NCBI GenBank assembly: GCA_905250885.1
Contig: CAJNOQ010002324.1
Span: 1 to 24,927 of the forward strand
Direction of reading: 5' to 3'
Source of the DNA: Didymodactylos carnosus
Lineage: Eukaryota; Rotifera; Eurotatoria; Philodinida; Philodinidae
DNA: 24,927 bases
The notes beneath the pieces were generated by a model that saw nothing but the letters and a program-made list of their open reading frames with translations, made no database searches and was not told the origin of the DNA. Both the position numbers and the translations under genes were made by a program. Shown here in pieces: positions 1-8,811 of this stretch; position 1 is the first letter of the stretch, and every line of letters begins with the position of its first letter.

Positions 1-241
1 CCTATATTTGTACAGTGTATCTATAGTATTATCCATTCCAGAAGTCAAGACACTCGGTTGCTTTTTGAATAACTTTTGATACGAACAAGATGAAGACCTG
101 CGGTTTTCGCCATTCGAAAGAGGAGACTTGGATGCATGTTTTCATATTCAGGTGACAAATATTGCCTCATTAAAATGTTTTCTCGTTTTTCTATCAAACT
201 GACTCTATGTTGTTGTTCTTTTTCTACAGGTGCCTATCTAG
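1..241 (+). CDS. 3' end of an unrecognised gene (partial)
   Basis: Probable terminal exons of a gene whose start lies left of the window. The better-supported part is the exon 90-151, reading EDLRFSPFERGDLDACFHIQ, followed by a GTGACA donor, a 78-nt intron (152-229) with a good pyrimidine tract ending TTTCTACAG, and a last exon that adds VPI and stops at 239-241. A preceding exon (2-56, ending PEVKTL) can be joined in phase through a putative intron 57-89. At 33 nt that intron is unusually short, so the join is weak. No domain is recognised. Other reading frames through the same intron also end soon after 230, so frame choice is uncertain. Confidence 0.3.
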
Positions 242-2079
242 AGATGGGCCGTAATATGTAAGCTTTGAAAGAACGAAACGAAAGATTATTTGTTATTCAC
301 TATAGCAAACTATGTTTCATTTATACACAAGTAAAGAATATTCGAATAATGAGTATATGAATACACATCAGAAAAACAATGAGAAAAGAGCTCAAACTTA
401 CGTAACAAACGTAACAGTAACGTCTCTTATATATATTGAACGAAGAAACGTAAGAGCCAATGAGAAGGGAAGAACTTAAGACAATAAAATTGAATATAAC
501 AAGTGAGGCTGTTTTGAGTTCTGATTCACAGTTATTTACAAATTACATAAAGGAGCTTTATTAAAGGGAATGTATGTACAGGAGAATTATTCAAATCCAG
601 TTCATATTTTTATTTGTTAGACTTATATGGAAATGCCACATAACATATCCCGTATGAGGACATTTTTTCGTCTCAGAGTTCCGATACAAAAAAAAGAGAA
701 CAGAAAGCTATGCATATGCGAAAAGAGATATCTCCTTATTTGCTGGTTCTCTATACAGTTTGTCTTTTCCGAATAAGAACAAACGGAACTGAATAGTCTC
801 TATTATTCGTATAATAAAGAAATGAAAAGAACGAAAATGAGAAAATCCATCCTTCTGTCGCTTTGTATACTTCACATTAAACGCATTCGTTCTATTCAAA
901 CAGCCCATCTCTATACCTATCGATATTTTTATCTATCATAATAACAACGCTTTAAGCGAACACAAAAAACATACAAAAAAAATGACTACCGATAACATCC
1001 AGTCAATTGCACAACTTTAATCGTTGTACAGAATATAGACACAAAACAGTGGATTTAGTTTTGCAGTTTACTGCAAAGTTATGTTCAGATGTTCAAATCT
1101 CGCACAAAATTAATTTGTGTTTTTCGATTGTTTTAGTTTAGAATACTATAATAGAATATTATTCCACTTGTATTTTGACAGAATAAAGCTTTATATTTCC
1201 AATAGACTACATGTGTATGACTCAAAACAAAATCATGTCGTTGCAGTATGGATGACTCATTTAACTCTACTTCCCTTATATTCTTCATTATTCGCAGGTG
1301 AATTAAAAGGTAATGTTTTTTTGAAATACAAAATCGAATACCATAACATTATTGTAATTATTAAAAATAAGCAAAATGTCATCGTTGCTTTGTTGTCTTC
1401 TGTACTGTATTAGCTTTTCATACAGTTTCTTTCTGTGATTTCTGAGATAAATGATTTAACTATTGTTAAATAGAATATAACAACCTAAAATTTTGACATT
1501 ATTAATGGGTAATAGAAACGCAGGTAAACATCAAAAGTAGTCACTCTTATTACAAAGGTCCTGTTTTTTTATAGATCTAGCCTACTGGATCTTTTTCTTT
1601 TTATTAATTGCATTATAATACTTTGCAATATGTTAGTATTTTTATTACGTTACAATCCAATGAATTTCGATGTTTTATTACGTATTAGCGTAAAAATACC
1701 CACAAAGTGTTATTACAAACACTTTGCACAAGATTAAATCTCGCATATCTCAGATAAAATGCAATCTTTATCGAAGAAAGACAAAAGAGATCGATCCCTT
1801 AGATTAGGAATCATTTTGATAAAAAGAATCAATGCTCTCCTTATCAGAAGAAAGCTTACACATTAAATATCTCGTGAGCTTTTCAATTTTGTTTTCTTAT
1901 ATCTCCGCTAAGATTCAACTTTTCTTCCCTCAAAATCTTTTAGTTGACAATGTCCTGTGATACCATTCGCTAGCTCTCAAGAATAAAAATCGAATTATGT
2001 ACATTGAATAGTATTATTACGTAGTAATTGGCTTGTGAAGCTGAAGAATGCTCAATAATACACTTTGTCAGAAGTTTCC
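242..2079. other. Gene-free AT-rich stretch
   Basis: No ORF here has coding character or splice signals that join to another. The open frames present (for example 1117-1413 plus and 708-908 minus) have low-complexity, membrane-like compositions typical of AT-rich noise. A perfect 9-bp hairpin (CAAAGTGTT / AACACTTTG) lies at 1703-1726. Nothing else stands out. Confidence 0.5.
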
Positions 2080-2466
2080 ATGGACGAAACTATAATTCGT
2101 AATAAAACGTGTGTAATCGGCATTAGAAAGGTGTCATTGAGTGTGTATACATTGATGTATTATAATTGTTTATTATCATTTTTTCAAGGGCGCTTTATCT
2201 GTCTTCATCGCACAATGGATTCGGAGATTTTTATTCCTTTCTTAGTGAAAACTCGTTTCCTAAGAAAAATGAAACTGACAGTCGAGACAATTAGCTTTTT
2301 ATCATTATCTAGGCTACAAGAATTTGCTAATATAGCGGAAAAAGTTCACTTGAAAGTTGATTTTTTTACTTTTTGGGTATCGTTTCGCACGGAAAAAAAC
2401 CACTCAAATATCTCAATAAACGAAAAAGTAGGGAGAATGATAGAAAAACGTAAACATATCAGCTAG
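2080..2466 (+). CDS. Orphan ORF, 128 codons, hypothetical
   Basis: An uninterrupted frame from ATG 2080 to a stop at 2464-2466 would encode about 128 residues. It is long for chance in DNA this AT-rich but not decisive. The product has no signal peptide, no recognised motif and an ordinary mixture of charged and hydrophobic residues (for example SLSRLQEFANIAEKVHLKVD near the middle). The frame opens slightly upstream of the ATG (to 2065) but without another ATG. It lies on the same strand as the kinase that starts 415 nt downstream, and no splice signals connect the two. It could be a small lineage-specific gene or a fortuitous ORF. Confidence 0.25.
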   Translation: MDETIIRNKTCVIGIRKVSLSVYTLMYYNCLLSFFQGRFICLHRTMDSEIFIPFLVKTRFLRKMKLTVETISFLSLSRLQEFANIAEKVHLKVDFFTFWVSFRTEKNHSNISINEKVGRMIEKRKHIS

Positions 2467-2709
2467 ATGTTCAGATGAATTTCTTATAAGATCTTATGAA
2501 TTCTTCTATTATCTTATGACTTTCAGTAAGTTCTTATCACAAGGTTTTCTCAGATTTTGTATTACGTCGGGTTTCATTTTCTTATCTCATTTCAATTTGG
2601 TAGGAAAATATAATACATTGTAATCTATTAGATATCAACTGATTACAATATGATAGGCATTATCACATTTTAACGAATAAGTCACTAATGAGTTATGACC
2701 GATTTGGAG

Positions 2710-2779
2710 ATCAAATATAATTTTTGTAGGAGATGTTTAACGCATCATAGCTCACGTCAATACAAAAATTAGATTTGAT
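2710..2779. repeat. Inverted repeat, 19-bp arms
   Basis: Arms 2710-2728 and 2761-2779 (left reads TCAAATATAATTTTTGTA after the first base) are complementary at 18 of 19 positions around a 32-nt loop. It lies 100 bp upstream of the kinase start codon. It could be a small foldback element or a structured promoter-proximal sequence. Confidence 0.6.
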
Positions 2780-2825
2780 TATTTTTCATTAGTTTTTAAT
2801 GATTTACAATGCCGCAGACTACATG

Positions 2826-2845
2826 TATCCGTTTTAAAACGGATA
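2826..2845. repeat. Perfect 20-bp palindrome upstream of the kinase gene
   Basis: Positions 2826-2835 (TATCCGTTTT) are exactly mirrored by 2836-2845 (AAAACGGATA) with no spacer. The site ends 35 bp before the predicted kinase start codon, where a dimeric DNA-binding protein could act. The regulatory role is inference. Confidence 0.55.
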
Positions 2846-2880
2846 TGAGAATAAAAGTATATACGAGAAAAAAAGTTCCC

Positions 2881-5654
2881 ATGGGAAGAAGTTCATTCGT
2901 CGTCCGCGAAAGTGAAATGATGTTTTTTGTTTTAGTTATGATATTTCCTTATTTCATTTAGATTTCACTGAAGATACTCCCCCTCGTCCTCCTTCACAAG
3001 GTGGTACGTTTGTCACACATGTCTATCGAGAAATAAATCTCGACAATAGAATTATACCAATTGATAATATTCAATATCGTTTCAAACACGAACTGGGCAA
3101 AGGCGCGTATGGGTCGGTTCATTCAGCTGTTGCTTTACCATCTGGTGAGTCACATTTTTACGTACAATCGCTTCTCTAACCTACCTAATTTCCTAATCTT
3201 TTTTGGTAGGTCGAAAAGTGGCTGTTAAGGTTGTTAGTTTAGCAGCAGATCCTAGCGTATTATCGGCATTAGCCGAATCATATTTAAACGAAGTCGCAAT
3301 GTCTAAGCGTTTGGCAAAAGAAACTCCTTACGTGGTCAAAATGTATAGCTTTGATTTCAGACACATTCAGCTAGGATGCCGAAGAAAAATGTCTCCTTCC
3401 CTTCTCTAGAAACTCATCAGCATAAGTGAGATTTTTAATTGTTTATCCATACCGACCCAGTCTTAGTTTGAAAAAGTAACGTAAAATTCTGTATAAACAG
3501 AACATAAAATCACGTAAACACGATTACTCATCCATTTCCAATATGGTATGATGACTAACAACATGAGAAAGTCTTCGGAGCAGCAGCAGAATGTAGTCGA
3601 GATCTTGGTTTTTCGAAAGAAATTCGGTTATAATTCATTCTATGAACCCTCATGCGTGTTAACTGATTTCAATCTCTCACTTTATTTTGCTCTTATAGGA
3701 GAACAACGACGATGAAACATTTGAACAACGAATTATCTTGTTAGAACGCCCAAGATTTGTATTATTATTAGATAGGAAAAGAAAGCTGAAACAATACAAT
3801 ACACAACGCTTTAACTCCTTTGTATATAATAGTTATTATCAGTAGTAAATGAATATTGCTCCCTAAACAAGTTTTATCTAGACAATGTTCTATCAATGAA
3901 TGATGAACTGAAACGGAAATGTGGTAAGATTGCACGTTATCAATTAGATCGTTTTCTTCATAGTTGGAAAAATAATTGTCCTAATAAAACGAAGGAGAGA
4001 AGACATCCTCAGAGTAATGAGAGCTATAATGGATTGCAAAATACGTCTTCCTTACTTGCCATGAATTTTGTTCAAAATTGTCTTCTTCCACCTTTTCCTC
4101 TACTCCCAAATCGTCGAAAAGTGAATCCTCATCTTTTCTATTTAATTCAAGAGAAATCTCTTCTAATATCTAAAAAACAGATCTAAACTCGATTCGGTGC
4201 GAGGATCGAATCATACTGCAGGTCTATACCATTGACATTCTTTTGTACATTGTCTACATTCAGCTAAACGAATATCATCGAGAGTAGAAGGATGGGGGAA
4301 AATCTGGGATACAAAATAATCGTTGATTAAGAGTGATCAACAGACGATTTAGGTTATTGATCAATAAATAATAGTAAGCAACAAGGATAAAGATACGTAA
4401 AAAGCAAACGCTACGAACAAATCATGATGTTACAACCAACACATAAAGTCCCAAAACTCTGTTGATTGTGAACCCTTACTTTTCGATGTAGCTTGGTCCA
4501 AAGAAAGTACGTTCTGCAGGCTTCAGTATTCTGTTATTGGCGCTTTCTTAAGCGTCAATAAGTCTGGTAAACTTTCCTGTTCATGATACAAGCTTTGAAA
4601 TTACGATCTTAATTGTTGGGTTATGGAGATTCTCTGTCAGTTTTTTTAACTTTCGGAGGATGAGGACGTCTCTACGGAATTTACCCTTCGATAGCCAAAC
4701 AGCGTTAGCGTTTATGGTTATGGAACTTGGGGGTGATAATTTAGAAGAGCATTGTAAAAAATTAAATGAGATAGTCAATGAACGTACCAGATCAAAAGAA
4801 CGTCATCATGCACGAAAGTCACTAAGAGGAGAATATATTCCTGATAAAAATCGAAAAGAAATTTGGAAACAATTGGTCAGTATTTTAAATACATTACGTA
4901 AATATAACATAGTGAGTAATAGAACTGAGAAGTTAAACAATACATTTTTTAGTATCATCTACTTAAGGTTCATCTCGATTTAAAGCCAATGAATTTGGTG
5001 TTTTTTGGACCATATATGAAACTTGTCGATCTTGGAATTGCAAAAAAAACAAACACTATATGGTGTGTTATGCACAAAACAACTTAAAAGTTCCCTAATT
5101 TCTAGCAATATTCGGTTACTTTTTCTGAAAATTGTTCATATTGCGGTATCGACATATTAATGTAAATACCGGGACATGCTACACTCACTTCCGCTTTTTG
5201 AACGTTTTCATTTTTTTTAAACCACATAGAATTGAATAATATTTGTTTCTATCATCAACCTTTTTCTGGTTTGCCCATGTCAGTAATATACAGATATACT
5301 CCGCATTAAAAAATAAATATAACTATATTGTATGTTGTTTTATTTAGCCATGGACGAGCTGGTACAGAAGGTTACACTGCTCCCGAAGTCTTTTTTGCGC
5401 CACCTGGTACCAGTCTTGTTACAAACTTCAAAGCCGATATATGGTCAGCTGGAGCCATACTTTACTATATGACCTATGGTTTACCACCAAGATCTCCACC
5501 TGCAGCTCCGTATGCCCCGCCACCGGGATTAACTCCCACGAGAGATCAAGGTGTGATAGATATTCTACGTCATTGTTTACATCGTGATTCAAACATGAGA
5601 CCAGATCCTGTCTGGTTACGCAATCATCCATACACACATAGTCAAGCCAATTAG
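2881..5654 (+). CDS. Protein kinase, TTK/Mps1-like, six exons
   Basis: Predicted exons are 2881-2911, 2962-3144, 3210-3342, 4641-4911, 4968-5062 and 5348-5654. They total 1020 nt (339 codons), with all introns GT-AG and all phases matching. Visible kinase landmarks are the glycine loop GKGAYGSV (56-63), lysine K78 in VAVKVV, αC glutamate near E99, hinge FMVMELGG, catalytic loop HLDLKPMN with D210 and N215, metal-binding DLG (227-229), GTEGYTAPE (243-251) and ADIWSAGAILYYMTYG. The stretch WSAGAILYYMTYG followed by HCLHRDSNMRPD and an HPY near the end resembles the C-lobe of TTK/Mps1 spindle-checkpoint kinases. Two departures are HRD to HLD (a non-RD kinase) and DFG to DLG; all catalytic residues remain. 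The N-terminus is only about 50 residues, far shorter than vertebrate TTK, so this may be a divergent lineage-expanded relative. The exon 3/4 join is the least certain: exon 3 also reads on into YSFDFR, which fits kinase β4 well. Intron 3 is 1298 nt and contains another gene-like region. Confidence 0.8.
3551..4186 (+). CDS. Hypothetical three-exon gene inside kinase intron 3
   Basis: The predicted exons 3551-3655, 3699-3831 and 3882-4186 join in phase to give 180 residues with no internal stop. The first intron (43 nt, GTGTTA...CTTATAG) is convincing. The second (50 nt) uses a weak GTTATT donor. The product is hydrophilic and basic, with the segments MTNNMRKSSEQQQNVVEIL, ENNDDETFEQRIILLERPRF and LKRKCGKIARYQLDRFLHSW, then a C-terminal NCLLPPFPLLPNRRKVNPH stretch. 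No domain is recognised. It lies entirely within the predicted third intron of the kinase, on the same strand. Alternatives are a decayed gene, or extra exons of an alternative kinase transcript. Confidence 0.4.
4537..4560 (+). repeat. Hairpin near the 3' end of kinase intron 3
   Basis: Arms ATTGGCGCTT (4537-4546) and AAGCGTCAAT (4551-4560) pair with one mismatch (a G·U wobble in RNA) around a TCTT loop. It sits 80 nt upstream of the predicted acceptor at 4640, so it would be present in the kinase pre-mRNA. Confidence 0.55.
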
Positions 5655-5690
5655 AGCTTAACTGGCTGATGTTTTAAAACGTGAACGACG

Positions 5691-5696
5691 AATAAA
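5691..5696 (+). terminator. Polyadenylation signal of the kinase gene
   Basis: AATAAA begins 37 nt after the kinase stop codon and is followed by T-rich sequence, as expected for a compact 3' UTR. Confidence 0.55.
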
Positions 5697-6734
5697 AATC
5701 TTTGTATTTTATATTAGATCGATATCAATTGTGATAATAGGCAGTTATACAATACAAATACTTTTTTTTATACTCATCGTATTTTGCTATTGTATGAGAA
5801 ACAGTTTTGATTGAACGTAAAGTTTTGATTCTTGGAAAAAACACGATTCATTGTTCGTTTACTCTCTTTCTGTCAATATCGTCATATTTTCAAAGACATA
5901 TTCTCAAATTTTGTGCACAATTTGAACCATGTTTTACTCAGATTTTAATCGTATGGTTCAATAATCGAAGTAATCTCTTTACAAAATTCTATAATAAATT
6001 AACGGTAATCTCAAAATCAATAAGTGCTGGAAATAGTGCACTTTAAATGTTGTTTATATCACCAGATTTTTCTAATCCTAAATGCATGTATCATAAGGGT
6101 AAATATGTTTATTGTTCTCTGATACTCTTGAGAGCAAGGATTATTAAGATTGGTGTAATTTAAATATTGTCGAAACGTAATGTGACAAATATATATCAGC
6201 TGTAATAGTAAGATTGAATAGTGAACAACAAACACATACCTTAAATAATAAAAATTAATTCCATATAGTATCCATATATCGGTTAGATTATAGGATTACT
6301 GAATTCTGTCGACATATAAAACTATTTTATTATCCAGTAAAGATTCTCAACAATATGTATCAGCATACCGATTCTAATCTTCCGACGTATCGATTAGTTT
6401 GTGGATGCTTTATTACGATTAATATGAAATACATACAATAAATGTAACTATTATACACAGTGATTGCCAATGAAAAATTACTTCCAAATGCTCAAAAAAT
6501 ATCTGAAAATATTTAAGTCTAAAATTGCACTTAAGTACAAGAGGGCCTATCCTCTTTACAAATACAAATATTTGTGTCTACTCATGTTTGTTCTATTTCT
6601 TGGATGCAATTTGAAAAAGTTCTTCATACCATGAGCTGAGATGGGTAAGCGTATAGGAAGCTAAAAATGTTTAATGTATGACGATCGAACTGGATGCTAT
6701 TGATCCGGAAAAGATTTTAATACGAAAGTCCAAA
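5697..6734. other. Intergenic AT-rich stretch
   Basis: No credible gene. The open frame at 5807-6046 lacks a convincing start and domain. The motif GCCTATCCTCTTT at 6546-6558 recurs at 7184-7196, which suggests remnants of a dispersed repeat around the inverted pseudogene pair. Confidence 0.45.
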
Positions 6735-6775
6735 TACAGGGTGTCCCAAAAATCTGCCGGGAAAAAAAACGTGAA
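6735..6775 (+). mobile_element. Mariner-type terminal repeat remnant
   Basis: A TA dinucleotide is followed at 6737 by CAGGGTGTCCCAAAAA, the form commonly seen at the ends of Tc1/mariner-type elements, which insert at TA. No matching inverted end or transposase was found in the window, so this is one end of a truncated or decayed copy. It may have cut off the 5' side of the pseudogene that follows. Confidence 0.45.
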
Positions 6776-6928
6776 TATTTTCGTCATTTCTTAATTAAAC
6801 TTCAAGGTTGCTGGATAGAGGAACGTTCCAAGTTTTATTCGATATATTTAGAAAATTTTTGTTAATGCTTGAAAAAATATTTGGGTTTATTATGGTGAAA
6901 TTCAGATTTTTTGAAACTCTTTTTAAAT

Positions 6929-7150
6929 AAATCACGTACCTAGGTCATACTAACAGTATTGGCATTTGCAGATAAAACACCACAGAATAGAGTTAATCAA
7001 GACTTTACTTCAGCAATTGATCTAGTAGGCATGATTACTCACGTACAGTCACTTTGTTTCAAGGCATTTGTTGGAAGTTTCTTTTGAATCATCTTTGAGT
7101 AAAAAATTCATCATTTTGATTACGGCACTTAAGGCCATGATTAGATGCCA
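6929..7150 (+). pseudogene. Decayed inverted copy of the 7354-7630 coding region
   Basis: On the plus strand this reads, in pieces, NRVNQDFTSAIDLVGMITHV then QSLCFKAFVGSFF, before in-frame stops and frameshifts. Those pieces match ELIKTLLQQVFDLVDMITH and QSLCFNAFVGSFIESF encoded on the opposite strand at 7354-7630. DNA similarity covers roughly 200 bp, including the upstream ACCTAGGTCA acceptor-like junction. The copy has several disabling changes and no continuation past about 7150. Confidence 0.6.
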
Positions 7151-7353
7151 TTTGATTGATTAAGCTTATCAATTAGATACAGCCTATCCTCTTTGCGTAT
7201 TTGTCTATTTTTTGAGACTATTCAACTACTTGCTTAAAGAAAAGACACGAAACAACGTTTGGAACTAATTTGCTACGTCAAACTATAGCAGGTACAGATG
7301 CTTTGCTTATAATCCTTTTGCTTCAAGGTCACAAATCTAGTACTTGTCACCTA

Positions 7354-7630
7354 CTACCGCTTCATGTATTCGTCATATTTCTTTAGTTGGCCATGTCCAA
7401 CAAAATTTAATAGATCAAAATAGTTCCTAATCATGGCATTGATTACCGTAACCAAGATAATGAATTTTTCAGTCAAAAATGATTCGATAAAACTTCCAAC
7501 AAATGCGTTGAAACAAAGTGACTGTGTGTGAGTAATCATGTCTACTAGGTCAAATACTTGCTGAAGTAAAGTTTTAATTAACTCTATTCTGTGGCGTTTT
7601 ATCTGCAAATGCCAGTACTTTTGATTTGAC
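7354..7630 (-). CDS. Terminal exon or gene fragment, possibly Nepro-like
   Basis: The minus-strand frame ends with a stop at 7356-7354. It probably begins after an acceptor (TTTTTTGCAGTACTTAG) around 7631; the frame is open to 7716 but without an ATG. It encodes about 92 residues beginning SNQKYWHLQIKRHRIELIKT, then a hydrophobic helical part (FIESFLTEKFIILVTVINAM) and a charged end LKKYDEYMKR. The SN...(K/H)x-rich start and the FIIL helix loosely recall the N-terminal domain of nucleolar Nepro (C3orf17) proteins; that is a memory-based guess. No upstream exon could be identified on the minus strand, so this may itself be a 5'-truncated fragment. A degenerate second copy lies tail-to-tail at 6929-7150. 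Confidence 0.35.
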
Positions 7631-7640
7631 CTAAGTACTG

Positions 7641-8519
7641 CAAAAAAATTTTGTATGAAACATAAATAATTTTTAATATTAAAACAAAGTAGATCATGTC
7701 CTCCTTCACATAACAAAGTAATTATTTGCTTTTGTTTAGAAATGACTGGATGGTGTGAATTTCTTCGGTCATGATTGTGCCATACTAGCAGCTGGGAAAC
7801 TGCAAAAAAGTAATAAAAAGTTTTTTCAGAAAAAGTTAACTAATAAAAGGAAAAACTGCTGGTGGAATTCCATGCAAAGTAGTCCCGCAAAGTGGAATAG
7901 TATGAAAGTCTGTGAAAAGTTGTATGAGGCTATTGCAGCAGTCGAAATTCGCAGATCACGTTAATATAGAGAAATTGTTTTCTTTTGGCAAAACTTTAAG
8001 TTGAACAAAACATTTGAATATGTGGTATTGCAGAGCAATCGGAGTTCTACAAAATGAGACATAGTACGACTCTCGCAAAGATTTCGTTCAATTGCGACAA
8101 TATCAACAGTCTTTACTCACTATTGTAAGTATATATTGTGTTTTGTCACAACATTTCAGCATTTTTTTCAATACTAGTACTGCTTTTTTTCCTTTCTCAT
8201 AGTTACCACTCTTATCCGTCAGAAGGCAACTATAACATGCGTTAGGTCTATGTCTACTTTGAATTTTGTGATGTATATCCAAAAATGATAGTAAACGATA
8301 AAATTAGCAGTTATTGTTAATGAATTTTGTTCACAGTTAAAAAAGATCTTGATAGACACTCTAAAAAAGATTTTTAACGTAACAAGCCAATCGTAGAATC
8401 CCGTTGAATCGTATAATAGAATATCTTCTAGCAGTTCTATAAAATTAAATTATTCCTTACAACAGAATCATAATCGATCCAGTGAGATTCCACGTAGAAA
8501 TGTCAGCATTAAACATTAT
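7641..8519. other. Intergenic stretch with a short plus-strand ORF
   Basis: A 69-codon frame at 7755-7964 ends with KLYEAIAAVEIRRSR and has an internal acceptor-like TTTTTTCAG at about 7829. It has no recognised domain and no clear partners, so it is not called as a gene. The rest shows no coding or RNA-gene signature. Confidence 0.4.
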
Positions 8520-8586
8520 AGGATTTTATAAGATTTCTATAGAATTCTTATGTGATTCACATAGAAATCCTGTAGGATTCTTGAAT
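8520..8586. repeat. Degenerate 11-bp tandem repeat
   Basis: About six successive 11-bp units follow the pattern AGATTTCTATA with drift: for example AGGATTTTATA, AGATTTCTATA, GAATTCTTATG, TGATTCACATA, GAAATCCTGTA. Looser related units extend upstream from about 8390. Two units in opposite orientation form a 9-bp stem (GATTTCTAT / ATAGAAATC). Confidence 0.5.
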
Positions 8587-8811
8587 GGTAAGACTGAGTA
8601 CAATAGTTTTTCTAATGATTATCAATTGTTGATCAGAAAATGGATATTTTGAACCCTATAACCTGTACACGTATGTATATTACTTAATTCAGAATTAATA
8701 AATATAAAAAAAATTGAACAGATGTTTTTCTATAGAACAAAGAAAAATATACAAAAAATAAACTATCCGTATAAAATAAGTTTAAATGCTATATGATTGA
8801 TAATTAATTAT

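Noticed and set aside
708..908. Minus-strand 66-codon ORF
   Set aside because: It is phenylalanine/isoleucine-rich with no domain, no splice partners and no conserved pattern; expected by chance in AT-rich DNA.
4360..4373. 14-bp palindrome TTATTGATCAATAA
   Set aside because: It is short and AT-rich, and easily expected by chance in a 25-kb AT-rich window.
4581..4778. Minus-strand ORF opposite the kinase exon
   Set aside because: It is antisense to a well-supported kinase exon and shows no domain.
5428..5637. Minus-strand ORF over the kinase C-lobe exon
   Set aside because: It is a shadow of the kinase reading frame on the other strand.
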